DNA of 64,000 nt from Paragonimus westermani (Eukaryota; Platyhelminthes; Trematoda; Plagiorchiida; Troglotrematidae). The notes beneath the pieces are model-generated. The model ran no database searches. It was not told the origin of the DNA and saw only the letters and a list, made by a program, of their open reading frames with translations. The stretch covers positions 49,247 through 113,246 of the forward strand of contig QNGE01002371.1 of NCBI GenBank assembly GCA_008508345.1, in the 5' to 3' direction. Position 1 is the first letter of the stretch; the number at the start of each line of letters is the position of its first letter. Positions 1-12,800 of the stretch are shown here, in pieces. Made by a program: the position numbers and the translations under genes.

Positions 1-429
1 TGGGTGATCTTCCATATTCGTGAGATATCTGTCTTGAACTATGCGATATCTGAGTTGGATGAGTCAGTGATTGCTTGCCAGTGATAGTTGATTTCACCTT
101 CATCTGATCTCACGTTATAAGTCATCCTGTAGGTGCCTTTTGAATGCACACAATTTCAAACCAGACTATGACAATAAAGCATTCTATGCCATCAGTGATA
201 TTGTGCATAATGTAGGTCTGTGATCTGTGATGAATAGTTGAGTATATGGTTGGCTATAAGTTGAATTCGACTGACATTTGATTACATCCTGTCTTCAGTT
301 AACTTTTTCGGCAGGTGCACTTCGAGGAGTGATACCGAATTTGAGCTCCACTGCACTTAAAACTTCTCAGTAAACATTCTCTTCCGATTTCTTCTACAGA
401 GTTTGGTTCGCTTCTACTCTTTGTTTCTA
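1..429. other. no recognisable gene
   Basis: No coding region, RNA gene or mobile-element protein similarity could be supported on either strand. Base composition resembles the other intergenic stretches. Confidence 0.4.
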
Positions 430-900
430 GCAAACTGATCACTTGTGGCTTTTGGTTCCTTCATCTACTTGGGTAACACCGTCTTGTCAAGTTGTAATTT
501 TACTGGTAAGATGTTTGTGAGTATAGCAGGGCGCGTCGTGTGTTCAAAAATCGTCACCAGTTGTGGCATTGTAGAGGCGTCCGATTTCCAATGAAAGGAC
601 GATCTTGCATTGCTTGTGCACTCGGTTTCGCCCTTCGGCCCTTAGATAACCTGTTCACACTGATGATGCCTATACACTCCCGGCATTCAGTGGCCTTTCC
701 TCCCAGTTGGCAAAATCAGCTTGACTGTATGTATACCGCAACAATGTCAGCATGTGTTCATGAGCGGTTTCTGGGGGATAAAAAAGCAATATCTGCACCG
801 ATTTGGTCACACACTTTTTATGCTAATAGAGCATTTTCCATGGCGCCCGTTGCTCAGTGTCGGCTGAGGAGTGGAAGAAGACACGACCTTGGGTTATGAA
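430..900 (+). mobile_element. RTE-like LINE fragment, 3' end of reverse transcriptase ORF
   Basis: Around 455-490 the plus strand reads FIYLGNTV, matching the conserved FxYLGS block after the RT palm of RTE-like LINEs. From 535 it continues with NRHQLWHCRGVRFPMKGR, a degraded form of the family block NLRHLWRRRDIRLSIKGR. Frame changes between the blocks show a dead relic. The same two blocks recur at 3.2, 7.6 and 17.0 kb. The assignment rests on family knowledge of these two motifs; the 3' end is uncertain. Confidence 0.55.
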
Positions 901-3199
901 GGCCTCACTCGCTCCCTTGGCTGAGGTTGGAAGGTGTCGTTTGCTATGTCGTGGACTGTATCGTCGCGCAAATCGCTGGTGGGAGACGCCCTGGGGCATT
1001 AGGATGTGTCGTAGTCAATGGTATTCCCGCATCTAAAGAATTGTTAACTCACCGTTTACATCTTCAGGCGCTTTTCTTTCAGTCGTTTCTACTTATCTTC
1101 TAATCCATCGTTCTTGGTTTATTGTGGGGATAAGCGGCAACCTGAGTCATCTTACCTAATGACGCAGTGGGAGATTAAAGTCTGTATGCCTGTCTGGATG
1201 GGATTTTTCAAGGTGTGATAGGACATTTACTGTCTCTATTTAAACTGATCGGTCAATCCCAAAATCACTTATAACAGATCGGAATGACTATCGGTTCTGG
1301 TAGGTGATCAGTGCGGTTGTGTTCAACTCGTTGACAGCGTACGCGGACAGATGAGCATGAGACTAAGCGTAAGTCTAAGCCAGAGTTTAGTGTCTCATTT
1401 CAAAGCAAGCAAACGGGAAATTCTATGCGGCTGCAAAGGTTGTAGTCTAACGTGAGTTGTGAGCAGCCGATAACCGCTCAGGTCCACTGTCATTCGTTTC
1501 CAATTGTTTTTCGAATTCTTTTTTTATGCATTTCCTACTTTTTACTAAGTGTAAGTCTATTTAGCAATGACATGCATGTTATTTCCCAATCTATCACTTA
1601 AGTATATCAATCGACTTCTGTTAGTGGAGTTCATCCCTATTCACGCTGGCATCTATCTCTGTCTCCTACATGTAATATTGGGTTCGGTTCTGGTATGTCT
1701 GCCCAACAGTTCGCCGTGGAGCTGAAAAAACTCAATCATATAAAGCACCCGAACTCTGAAGGTTGGTCGTGCGCGTCCATGAATGTGATTGTCAGATTGG
1801 TCAATTTTGGTAGGCCACGAGTGTACAATGTGCCAAGTAAAAAACGGATATGAGATTCGTTTTTTTTGCGGCTGTATCCGAATCATACTAAACAAGAATG
1901 CATATTGTTGAACAGCTCATATAAGTGAATTGACAAAGCTTTTGATCATCTCCACTCCATAGTAAGGCGATTCATAGTGCCGAAGCTTTTGGTCATAAAC
2001 GAGTCATTTATAAGAGAGCTGAGTTACACATTCAGCATTTAGCTGAACTAAACTCATTCACTGCAGTTATTGTGTTTGCAGAAACAGTACTTTTCCGGAG
2101 TCAATTTATACGATAGTAAAGAGAACTCATGGGGTCAGAATACTTAACCTTCGTCTATATCGCGTTTCTCTGCTAGTTGACAGGCCTTACCAACAACGGT
2201 TGCTGTGGGCCCTGTGCTGCCTCTTTTTGCCAGTTGAGCTACAACGCGCTTTACGCTTTTGTTAACTAAACGTAGCGAGACAATTTGGGAATACGTTTCC
2301 GATATTAAAATAGCATAAGTTCCCTAACCTTGACCAATGTGCTCATCATATCTTATTGGTGATGTGTACGCCTAAAGTCCAACCAAGAAAGCAGAACGTT
2401 TTTGAGTCTGCCGTGACAGATACTTCAGTTTTACCAGGAGAATCTTGCGAAGAGAACAAAGTGGATAGCTGACGTTGGTCACTTCGACTAAAGCGTGGGT
2501 GGTCGGTCCAGTAAAAACAGTAACTATGAAAATACTATTTGACTCATTCAGTTATTTTCAGAAGTTTGAACGAAAACAGTAAGAACATGGAGTGTGGTTG
2601 ATGCAGGCACTTCCTATTCTCTCATCAGTACCAAATTTGTCGTAGCCTGAGTCGTTTTTTACGTCAGACAATTTGGAGGAATGGCTGATAATCAGTAGGT
2701 GGGTTTGGAAGTCAAGGAAGCCTGCCAACTAGAGCTCACAGGCACAGTTATTATTCTAACTTATGATGGTCATATGTATGTGTATATCATGTGTAATTGA
2801 CCGAGGAATAAGCGCCGTGCCACACGCCGTGGAGCGAATGGCGGGAAAATGGACTGTCATCTTTGAGATGTAGTAAATTCCACATAAGTGAATTGCGACT
2901 CTGAGCCATATCTGTCAGTTTCTCTTAGCAGGGGTGTTGTGGACTTGGGGATCTCCAACAAGAGTGTCGCAAATATCGGCATCATTTGTTTCAAGCATCG
3001 GTATCAATTGGTTATCCTTCCGTCGCTTTTATTTTGCCGTTTGCTTGTGTGTTTCGTCTATGATAGTGGACAAACCAAGCGTTAGATGGCGTACGAAACA
3101 CATGACCGCGCTGGGAAGATCTGTCACAGGAGATCGTGTTCCACATGCGGTTGTTCAAATCACTCTTCGGAAGTCCATTTTCCAGCACCCACTGCTGAC
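901..3199. other. stretch without recognisable genes
   Basis: Only short open frames without family motifs are present, and several on the two strands shadow each other (for example 2888-3206). No repeat structure was recognised. Confidence 0.4.
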
Positions 3200-3204
3200 T
3201 TGGT

Positions 3205-3475
3205 GATTATTCCGTTCATGAGCCGTCGTGCACAATCGGCGACTCACAAAGAATTACAATTGGTGGGCCTTTTCCATCCGTATTGTTCTGGTTTGGCAAC
3301 CATATTGAGGGGCCGTGCACACGGATGCAGAGTACACCTTTCTTTCCACAGAACAAGCTGCTGTTTTTCCGCTGCCACCAGTGACGCAGGTTGGCAAGCG
3401 TCGCTGTGGTCTTTGAAAGGTGATTGCCGTTCGCCTCACTCAGACTTACGTAGATATCTATGCATCTACCCACTA
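3205..3475 (-). mobile_element. RTE-like LINE fragment, minus strand
   Basis: The minus strand reads LSKTTATLANLRHWWQRKN followed by CGKKGVLCIRVHGPSIW. This aligns by eye with the RTE-like LINE block ISKARATFANLRHLWRRRD..KGRVYNAAVRSVLLYGCETW. The fragment covers only the end of the RT ORF and contains substitutions throughout. It is a decayed copy with no visible boundaries. Confidence 0.5.
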
Positions 3476-3480
3476 AGGCA

Positions 3481-5150
3481 TCTATATCACTAGGTCTTAC
3501 ATTTCACTATTAGGAATGACGGTCAACACAGACTTTGTCCAACTTTTAATAATTACTTCGCACGCTAGACAAAATTCATTTCTTACTGGCGAACTAATAT
3601 CGTCAACCCGTTTGGAAACTTTTGGGCTGCCCATGAGTTTTCTCGAATTATAACGACGATATCGGCGTATATTGAATAAAGAAGTTCACTTACTTGAATA
3701 TGTTTGACATTACCGACATATTCACCCTTCAACCCCGTCATATAGGATTCCCTCCACCACAAAGATTAAGCGGGAGGGGGGATACAGTGGACATACACTG
3801 CTGGTGATCGATAGCAGCTCTATAAAGTCTCTTAGGCGCCTGTCCATCCGGATATCTCTTTGAATAAAGTTTGACAAAGATTCATACACTTATCAGACAT
3901 ATCTACTCTTCGAAAGCAAGACTAGAGGCCATGTTTATTAATAGATGTCTAAGGAAACAATGAACATTTGTCCTCAGTGATAGTGCCGAAATCTTTATCT
4001 AATGAAGAATAAATGCTTGGCCAATTTATTCACAGCTGTTACTTGAACTAAATTGTCTGCCCATTATTTGTATCTTTTAGAATAGAAGTGTGCGAAGGCG
4101 CAGGCTGATTAGTGTATTCGACGTGGTAGACATCCAACTTATGATTCGTTAGTTAAAACATATATTGTGTAGACCTTTCTCGAAGGGGGGGGTGATAACT
4201 GCACTGAATTACGGAGCCTCATTATCGGACTCCTGAGGACATTTTTTTACTAACAAGTTGGGTTGGTTGCTAAGTGAACGCAGGACCACCATCTTAGTAA
4301 AGAACTGAACGGAAGTCTTCTGGATCGGAGGCTCCGTAGTGCTTAGTGCGTTGGGATATCTTGCATGCCTTTGTTTCCGGGCGGTAGATCAGTAGCTGCT
4401 TCCTTTGGTGCACAGCTGGTTTCATCTGCTGCAGACAGTCGCGCTGATGATCATTGGGATTGCAGTTAAGGGTACCTTGCTTAGCGTTTCGTGCGTCCAA
4501 CTAAGTTATAGAATAAATCAAAGTTGCCTTCACTGACATGTGCCCGTTTCTCGGCTGAACTAGAGGAGCTTCTCCTTGTTACTGGGATAAATGGTTGCAT
4601 CCATATCTGACACCGGATTTCTCCACACATGCTAATCGTTCTCACTGCTGCTAGAGTCGCCGGCTGGCGTTGTGGATGTCAATGTGGTCGATGGAACCGA
4701 TTTGAAGGCAGCGTTCTTGCCTGTGCATCTCTACCGACCGGTGCTCGCCCTAACCGTCGTGTCTCCATTAACTGGTTAGTGTTCATTCGCGTCGGTGCAT
4801 AGTATATTCATTGTCGTGAAGTCTTGTTCATCCCGATATCGATCCGGCGATGCGGACTTTGCAAGCTTCGCTACATCCACGCAGTTGAAGCAAAGTTAAG
4901 GATGTCCACTCACGTGCGGAACAGGGTTGGCGCTTTCGTATTGATATGTTCGCCGACCTTGGCGTTCGGGTTGCAAACGTTTCATTACCAAGCGAGGTGA
5001 CATCATCACTGCGTAAGTGTTTCAGTGCACAGTTTTAAGCGTGGTGTTTGATAAAGTTCGATGGATGCCTTCTCTTATGTAGCGAATTGAGTTGACCTTC
5101 TGAACTGAATTCCGGTCGGTCGCTTTCTGTTGTTTTTTATCTTTGACCTG
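3481..5150. other. stretch without recognisable genes
   Basis: No coding exon or element protein was recognised on either strand. A minus-strand open frame at 4294-4500 has no family motif and is not called. Confidence 0.35.
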
Positions 5151-5379
5151 GCCTGCCATCGGTTGATTTTGTTTCATTGGGGCTTTGACTCGATGTTCGA
5201 TTGGTTATTTCCTGTGGTCCTCGAGTCTTTGAGCTGGAGTCTGGTTGGCTGCTCCCTGTCGTTGCCACACTTCGACCTCGAATCGGATTGGTTGTAAATT
5301 GACTGAGTGAGTCACCTTCGTTTTGAAATTCCGTCCGATTGGTTATCCATTGTCCCGTTTCAACTTTGGTCTGGTCTGT

Positions 5380-5740
5380 TCAAGTTGCTCCGTTTGGGTT
5401 TGCCGGCGTTTGGGCTTGATGGCGTCTGCATCTCCCCAAATCCATGGTTCGCATTGGTTCATAGACTTTGTCCAGCCCGATGTGTTTGTTTATTGACCCG
5501 GCTGATGAATACCAATCTTCGAGAAATTCTTTTGCATGTCTAGTGTTTGCATGAGTAAGGATTTCTGCGGTATTCAATTTGAAGGCGCGTCCAGTTTCAT
5601 CCTCGTGGACGGAGATCAGGGAAAATTGATCGTGCCTCTTGATGGCCAACTCGTGTTCATGCATTCGTGTTGATAATTTCCATACGGTTTGGCCGACCTA
5701 GCGTTGTCCACATTCATTGCATTAGATTTTGTAACTGACG
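5380..5740 (-). pseudogene. Penelope-like GIY-YIG endonuclease remnant
   Basis: The minus strand from about 5740 reads, with one stop, IQCNECGQR.VGQTVWKLSTR, the cysteine-bearing linker plus GIY-YIG core. It continues with MHEHELAIKRHDQFSLISVH and ANTRHAKEFLEDWYSSAG, then INKHIGLDKVYEPMR. These blocks are characteristic of Penelope-type GIY-YIG domains in trematode elements. The stop inside the core and the frame break from the RT make it non-functional. Confidence 0.8.
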
Positions 5741-5937
5741 TTTCTTCTGTCAGCGGGTTTGAGTTGTTCCTTTGGTTTTGATAGTATCCTTTGCACCGCT
5801 GCTGTTCGCCTGTGTACTAGTGTGATACCATGTGGTCTCAGGAGTCTTGCAGTCATTTCTGTTACAGTTTTGATGTGCAGCAGAACAATTCGTTTTGTTG
5901 ATGGTTCGTTAGAGCTCGAATCTCTTTCTTTCTATAG

Positions 5938-6366
5938 TTAGCTCCGTTTGATCAAATTTCGTGGGTATCCGTTGCAAAGAAATGCCCGGTACAAGTTGCT
6001 GTCTTCTTTTCTTCGGAGGTCTGCGGTGCTGCAGTGTGTTTCAACTCGTTTGAACAGAATTCGAATACAGCTCTTTTTATGACAGACTGGGTGGTTGCTA
6101 CGAAAACTAAGGAGTTGGTCTGTGTGTTCTTCCCGATAAACTAAGGTCTCCAGTGTTACGTCAGGTTTGCGGTTGATGAGTATATCTAAGACCCGTAGTT
6201 GGTTGTCGGTTTCAATCTCCACCGTAAACTTAATATCATTGAAAACGTTGTTTAACAGTCTGTGTGTATCTTCAGTCATTGCTCTACAATTCTTCAGCGG
6301 ATTGAAAAACATCAGGATAGAAAAAGACGAAGCAATGATTTCGTTTGAGTTTACGACACTCCTCAC
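5938..6366 (-). pseudogene. Penelope-like reverse transcriptase, C-terminal part
   Basis: This 142-residue open frame contains FNDIKFTVEIETDNQLRVLD, the Penelope RT segment that follows the catalytic YxDD motif, then a stretch ending in HTDQLLSFRSNHPVCHKKS, matching the family block HTDxYLxFxSNHPxxHK. The catalytic YVDD is not intact: the preceding residues (SFSILMFFN) look like a frame-disrupted version. The frame ends at 5938 and similarity resumes in another frame, so the copy cannot make a working enzyme. Confidence 0.8.
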
Positions 6367-6575
6367 GTCCGTTGACCTTATCCTAGCAACATTGTTTAGC
6401 GCTAGTTGGCTACTTATCCAGCCCTAGTGATGGCATCCTGGACGCGTTGTGTATTTCTAGACACTCGCGTACACTGTTGTTATGTCGCAGATCTATGACC
6501 TCCTCTTGCCTCATGTTCTGTTTATATAATGGACGGCAACTAACAAATAACTTTCGCACTTATTCATTTTTCCAG

Positions 6576-6849
6576 GCTGCTCGTGGTGTAAACAAAGAAA
6601 TCAGTGTTAACATGCCCACAACATGTTCCCGCTGTGGAGGTTCCCGGGCGGAACCAGGCAGCGGTTCTACCACTTGCCCTTCCTGTCAAGGCACTGGTAC
6701 AGAAAATCTGAATACCGGACCCTTTCTGCTACGTTCCATATGTCGACGTTGCCAAGGCAGTGGGTCTATCGTGAGATATCCTTGTGTGGAATGTGAAGGA
6801 AAGGGGAAGGTGGTCGCTCGGCAACGGGTCAATGTGGCCATTCCTGCAG
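6576..6849 (+). CDS. DNAJA3: DNAJA3-like exon a: zinc-finger region
   Basis: The acceptor is a pyrimidine-rich tract ending TTCCAG at 6570-6575 and the donor is CAG|GTGAAA. The exon encodes 91 residues plus one nucleotide, starting AARGVNKE. It carries all four CxxCxGxG-type repeats that bind two zinc ions, and the linker GPFLLRSICRRC. It ends after VNVAIPA with the first base of a glycine codon completed by the next exon. Confidence 0.93.
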
Positions 6850-9800
6850 GTGAAACGCCCTCGATTTTTCAGTAATTTTATTTACTGTGCAGTTGCTTTT
6901 CAGAAGTTCAGTCTGTGTCACTATTTTTTTTCTACTCAATCGAGAGCAGTAGTCAATTTGATATAAATGTTTTTGGACCGATAACGTCGGCGTGTCGCAC
7001 GTCTTTCACAGACGTGTTGTTCTATTCTGCTAGGTTTGGCTAATAATCACGAGCGATCATTGGTTTTCCGAGCCTGATCAATTTTTTCGGTTTACAGCTT
7101 CATAATGTGCTTCCAAAAAGAGTGATCGCCTCACTGACCGATGTTGCAGTTATCTATCGCTAGCCTCAGCTACCATATTCAGACTTGATGTTTTCTGGTC
7201 CTAACGGGCGAAATGTGAATCGTGGTCGGGGTACACTTTTCATCTGGGTAAATCTTTTCTACGACGCTGTGGCACTTAAATACAATCGAATTTTGTCTAA
7301 ACGAGGCTTCTCTTTACTGACTTTCGTGACTTCAACCTGGTGGACCATCCTAACTTTGTGGCCGTCGATCGGAGTCAACACCACAGCTATTGGATCTCCT
7401 CTTCCTGGTGCTAGGTTAACTGACACCGAGAATGCGGATAACATTGTCTTATTTAGCTCCTCCACCGAAGATATGCAGATCATGCCGAAACAGGGACAGT
7501 GAACGGGCTAGTTTGTATGAAATATGCGTCTCACTTTCAAAGTGTAAAATGCCTCAGCGAGACCGGGGCATTCCTATCCCTCTTTTTTATTGCAGGTAAT
7601 CCGTTCGAGACCGTCGACTCGTTCACGTACTTGGGTAGCACTGTCTCGTCACGGTGTATTATTGTCGATGAGATCAGCGAGGATAATAAAGGCACTAGTT
7701 GGCTTTGCCAATTCGCATCACCTGTGGCATTGAAACGACGTTCGGTTGTCGGTGAAAGGAAAGGTATATGATGATTGTGTACGCTCTGTTTTGCTCTGCG
7801 ATTCGGAAACGTGACCTGTCCGCAACGAAAATATCATCAAACTTGCTGTGTTTGCTCATCGTTCTCTTTGCCAATCGGTCCACATTAAGTGGACTTGTCG
7901 CGTCAGCACTGTGGCTGTTCGTCGGCGCGTAATCCGGAACGTTCGGGGCTCGCGATCAGATGGTCCACTAGTCTCGCTGCAGAGCTCGCGATGTTTGGGT
8001 CACTTTCTCTGCGTGCCAGCCGGGCGTTTACCGTACCGAACATAATACACTACGATCCCCGGCAGCCAGGTTAAACTGCTTGGTGATCAATCAGCAACGT
8101 GGTCACAAAATATGAAAACCCTGATTGCCCCGCTGAGCTAAGTGGGCAGATGTCGCCTGGCTGTGTGGGGTCCTCATGGTCATTCAAATCGTTGGGTAAA
8201 AGCGCTACCCAAGATGATATTGTGTTGCAGTCAGCGACGTATCTACATTCATACTATTTCTAGTTCCTCTTTCTCTTGGTCTTCTTTCACTATTTTCAAT
8301 CCTTAGTTACGTTCTCCTCTTCACTGCTGAGGTGAGCGGCAGCCCGGGCCACTGTATCTTCTGGACAGGCTCATGACTGTTATTAAGTCGATCATCGGAC
8401 AGTCCAGATATAACTCTAGTAATGTCATTTGGGCGTTTATGTATGACAGTTCGGTCGTGTTTGATGTGAAAACAGTGGTGCAACAGTTTACAAGGTTGTT
8501 GCATGAGAACGTGGATGAAATTCAGGTCTCATCTGTGACAAAGGTATGCACAACGGACGAGCTTTGACAAGAGCGAAACTTGATTCCGGTACTTCTTTTC
8601 GAAGGAGCCGATTGAAGTGTTATTTTAACTGCGAAGACCACGTTGGATTGCAGATATTGTTCAGTTAATTCTTTCCAGGTCTCCTACCATTTAACAACAA
8701 TCGTGTGCTTTGAATTCGAACATAGTTTTCATCAAACTTTATCTAACCTACTTCTGATTTGATTTATAAACTCTGGTTCAAAAGGGGATCGATTTTGGTT
8801 GTCTCCTTATAATTTTTACCGCGACCAGTCCTAGATGGAAATGTAGTGCCAAAGTTTCCTTCTTGATCGCGGCAACGATATTAATAGTTTAACGACAATG
8901 ACGATCAATAGCACGATTGTAGGCTGAAGACCTTTTGATCACTACTACTGCCGTTCGAGTTTGGACAAATTGGTATTGTTTGGCCTGCTCATATCCTAGT
9001 GTTGTGTCCGCAAAAGACGCTTGACCAGCAAGTTGGTTTATTGCGCAAACTTCCGTACAGGTCATGTCAAAAAACTAAATCACAAACGCGTACACTCATT
9101 TGCACGACAGACATGCACTCACATACATTGGGTGACAGTACGTTGTCATTCGCCTTGGTGCAAGTTCTCACACAGCATGTACACACTGTTCCGATAGTCT
9201 CTTCTTGTCTGTCGTGTCCGGGGCTTGTCCTTTTGTTCCTGAATGTCACCTGTGGGTAATACACTACTTCTGAGTAGTATACCACTCACAACGATACTGT
9301 CTGTTATACAACACTAGTATGCTTTGTGGCAGCAGTCACCTCGTGATGTGAAAGATGAATATTTTGCTTGTTTGTCGAAACTTTCGGGTTTATCTACGTA
9401 CAGTTTTAAGTTTGGATGCCTTCGTTGATTGTTCTGGTGCATTGCAGGATTATTCTGCACGGGTGTTTAGAAGAATTCTGCTTCAGGCTTACTATTATTT
9501 GATTCGTTTTCGTTCGATGTATGCTTCTTGTTTACTACTGAACTTTCACTTTCCAGGTGTGGAAGACGGTCAAGTGCTTCGCGTGTCGGTCGGTGGTTCC
9601 AGAGCCAACACGCAGGAATTGTTTGTCCAGGTCCGGGTTGAACGAAGTCGCGAGTTCCGACGCGAAGGCCCTGACATACACTCGGATGTCTCGATCTCCT
9701 TGGCTCAAGCTGCCTTAGGCGGTAAAATCAGAGTTCCTGGTATATACGAAACAATGCTTGTTACTGTGAGTCTTTTGAACCTACCAGTATAGTCCAACGG

Positions 9801-12800
9801 CTTGCTTCCATTAAAGTGATCAATATTTCATCATTTTTCCCTTCACAGTTGCCACTTCCCATTGTCGTTGACTGACTAGTTGCATACTAAAGGTTCAATT
9901 CTGTTAACATTTTTGTCTTGACATTTGGCTCACCTGGTCTGTCTACATTGAGTACTATGCACCCTCCGCCAAAAAATATGTTGTTCCTATGGGAAGCTTA
10001 TGTGATCGTCCTCGCGGTCATAACATGCTATCGTCACGCGTCCCTAATTGACAATCTCTCACACGTAATTTGTGTCCTGTGAACCGTTAGGATAGACTAC
10101 ATCTCGTCGCCCATGTGTATGCTGCTTGTACCTATCATCATCAGGAGTTGAATCACTGTCCTCGATGATGCGTTACCACAGCAACCGTCTACCTTTGTGG
10201 TAGACATGATGAACCGCACGGCAACAGGAGCGTACTACATCAAGTGACAACAATAACTGGCAAGCGATTGACATCTTTGTAGTGGGCAGTTTAAGACACT
10301 GAGTCACTAGTCCTATGTGGGTTTCACGAACCGCAGATACTGGATGCATATTGCTCTGTCCTGCAGCTTGTTGACGAAACAGTGTTGGATCGTTTCCTTG
10401 ATTATGCGCTCAATTGTTCAGCTTGCACCCCAACCCGAGAAGAGGAAGACGTGGGTGCCATCGTTTATCAGCAAACAGTTAAAAACTAGATCACATGACA
10501 AGCAAATACCATGCATGACAATAAAAACACGGAGCGAATCAAACGGACAGATCATGTACGGCACTCATGGCGTTAGAACGAACCACGTCACGAGTGCCTT
10601 AACAAAGCAACGGGAAAAAGACCGTTAATACAGAGTCTAAGCGTACAAGCACCCGTTCACATGGTTTCAGTCTGGTTCGTTTAGTGGGTTAATACAGATG
10701 AATCCTGCCAACAGTGAATCGACCTTAGACAGTGTGGACTGAATTTTTCCAGCTTCACTGCCAACAGTTCCACCGGTAGGTTTGTCCAATCTCGCAGACG
10801 GTGTTATCCTTGAAACTGGATCGGTCGATACCACGCGATTCATCTTACCTGCTTTTTGGGATATATCTGCTGAACGCGTCCAAGAGAGCCATCCGCCGTG
10901 CCGTGCGGCCGATAAGGCTCGCTACTCAAGACGGAACCAAGTGGCACACACAATAAGAAATGAAATGACCATGTATCTTTCAACTGAGGACGCAAAATTA
11001 GTATGGTGGGAACATGCTTGTTTGCTACACATGTCTAAACGGCCTATGATAGTGCAACTTAAACAATCCAAAGACCCCATCGATTTGCTAAGTTTAAGTT
11101 CAGTACGCAGTTGACAGTAGCAGACGCAACTATTCGGTTTTTGGAGAAATGCATCATTCTTTTGGAATTTCCAGCACTGTTGGGCAATCGTTTGACGAAA
11201 TCGCCCATACGTTACGGGGACTTTGTTACAGCTTCGAGTTCTGAACGAGGCGGACACGGGGACGAACAGGGAATTCGTTTTAAGAACGAGGCAGAATGGT
11301 GTGGCAATAATGTTGAAAGATTTGAGATGTTCTGAGGTCGTCCAATGTGGAGGACGCGTTCAGTACCTCGTAGTCAATGTGCAAGATAAGAAAGGCGAAT
11401 CTGTACAATCAAGTCAGTTCAGTTTAACCGAAGGCGGAACTCGCGAAGAATCCGAAACTGTACATATATAACTACTCGCCTTCAGCACGGGAAGAGTCTA
11501 CTCTTGATGTGTGTAGTTAAGTCCAAACGTTTGATGTTTTAGGCATATGGTTAACAGTTGGATTCAACAGCTCAGTTTTGGAACTTTTTTGACCAACTGA
11601 CTTTTTCTCAGTCGTCATCAGATATTAACATAAAAATGTTTGATACCGCCTCAATCTGGCTATCAATAGTTGGGAGCTTACTGATAAGAGAGCACTTGGC
11701 TACAGTCGCGTCTCTGATGCGAAACCATCACAATTTCCATACCTAGTAAATTCGCAGAAATAGTCATTTCCGGATGAAACGACTTTGCTTCTTGAAGACC
11801 ACTAAATTTGTGAACACACAATGAGGGAGATAAAACTGTGACTGTAGAGATGATGTGAGATCTGCTCTGCATTTATTTCAGAGGTTACCTAAGCACTACT
11901 GGAACTTAACACCCCAAGGTCAAAAACTGAATGTGACCGCGCAGTAGCTGATTAGTGTTTCTATAATGGGGAGTACATAGATATCGGTAAATGTGTATTG
12001 TTACTTGGAGAGGAAACACAGTAACTGTCCTGTTAACTCCAACTGATGATAGCAACTTGAAATCACAGAGATCATCAACTCGTTGAGCGGTATTTTGATT
12101 ACTGATGGGTAGTATGGGCATTTTATTTACATATACATGAAAAATCATCCACAGTTTATCGTAGCTGTTGCGTTCCCGTAGACTTTCCAGTCATCCCATT
12201 TCGAAAAAAGCACTAGACTCCAGTTCAGCTCTCATTAGGTCTCGTCAGTAGTGCATATCCTTGCCACGGCCGGGACTAGAATTCTGGTCATGCTTTCATG
12301 AGGCAACCGTGTCGACTACTGTGCCAATAACCCCACATTAAGCACGACCGAAATATCATGTGAAACGTCAACCACTTTGGTTACTACTCATCAGTAAGCA
12401 AAATACCGCTCAAGAAGTTAGTGATTTCCGTGGTTCCAACTTAGAGGGAAGTCCTAGTCGAGGGGATATCCAGTGGAGTCAACAGGACAGTTACTATGTC
12501 TCCTCTTGAGACTATCGGGCAACCTGATCATTGCTCACAAGCGAAAGCGGTTTAGCGTTCAGATTTGATAATTCGGTCGTGCGTAATGTGAGGTGAATGG
12601 CGCATTACTCAACACGGTTGTCCCATGATTGAATGGCCGGAGTTCAAATCCCGGCCGTGGCAAGGATATGCACTACTGACGAGCTCTAATGAGAGCGAAA
12701 CTCGAGTCTAGTGCTTCTTTTCGAAAGAGGCTGGATGGAAAGTCGATCTGAATGCGAATGCTGCAATCAAATTTGAGTGATGTTCAGTTTGGAATTAACC

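Larger units (their letters stand above)
5160..6430 (-). mobile_element. Penelope-like retroelement (RT end plus GIY-YIG endonuclease), degraded
   Basis: Reading the minus strand from 6430 downwards, the first block is the end of a Penelope-type reverse transcriptase and the second, after frameshifts, is the region of the GIY-YIG endonuclease. This RT then GIY-YIG order is diagnostic of Penelope-like elements. The 3' tail (about 5340 to 5160) contains imperfect repeats built on the octamer GATTGGTT, at 5199, 5286 and 5337 on the plus strand, in frame with repeated NQSD-like peptides on the minus strand. The element ends about 150 bp upstream of the first visible DNAJA3 exon. No terminal repeat could be delimited. 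Confidence 0.8.

Noticed and set aside
1..6575. J-domain exons of the DNAJA3-like gene
   Set aside because: I looked for an HPD-containing J helix pair upstream of exon a on the plus strand and saw none; short exons could be missed, but nothing can be supported.
10782..11114. Possible gypsy gag start (ILPAFW)
   Set aside because: Only five or six residues resemble the gag start and nothing downstream continues the similarity.
12600..12665. Possible tRNA gene (B-box-like GAGTTCAAATCCC)
   Set aside because: No complete cloverleaf could be drawn, and the same sequence recurs in five SINE copies; it is a tRNA-related promoter of the SINE.
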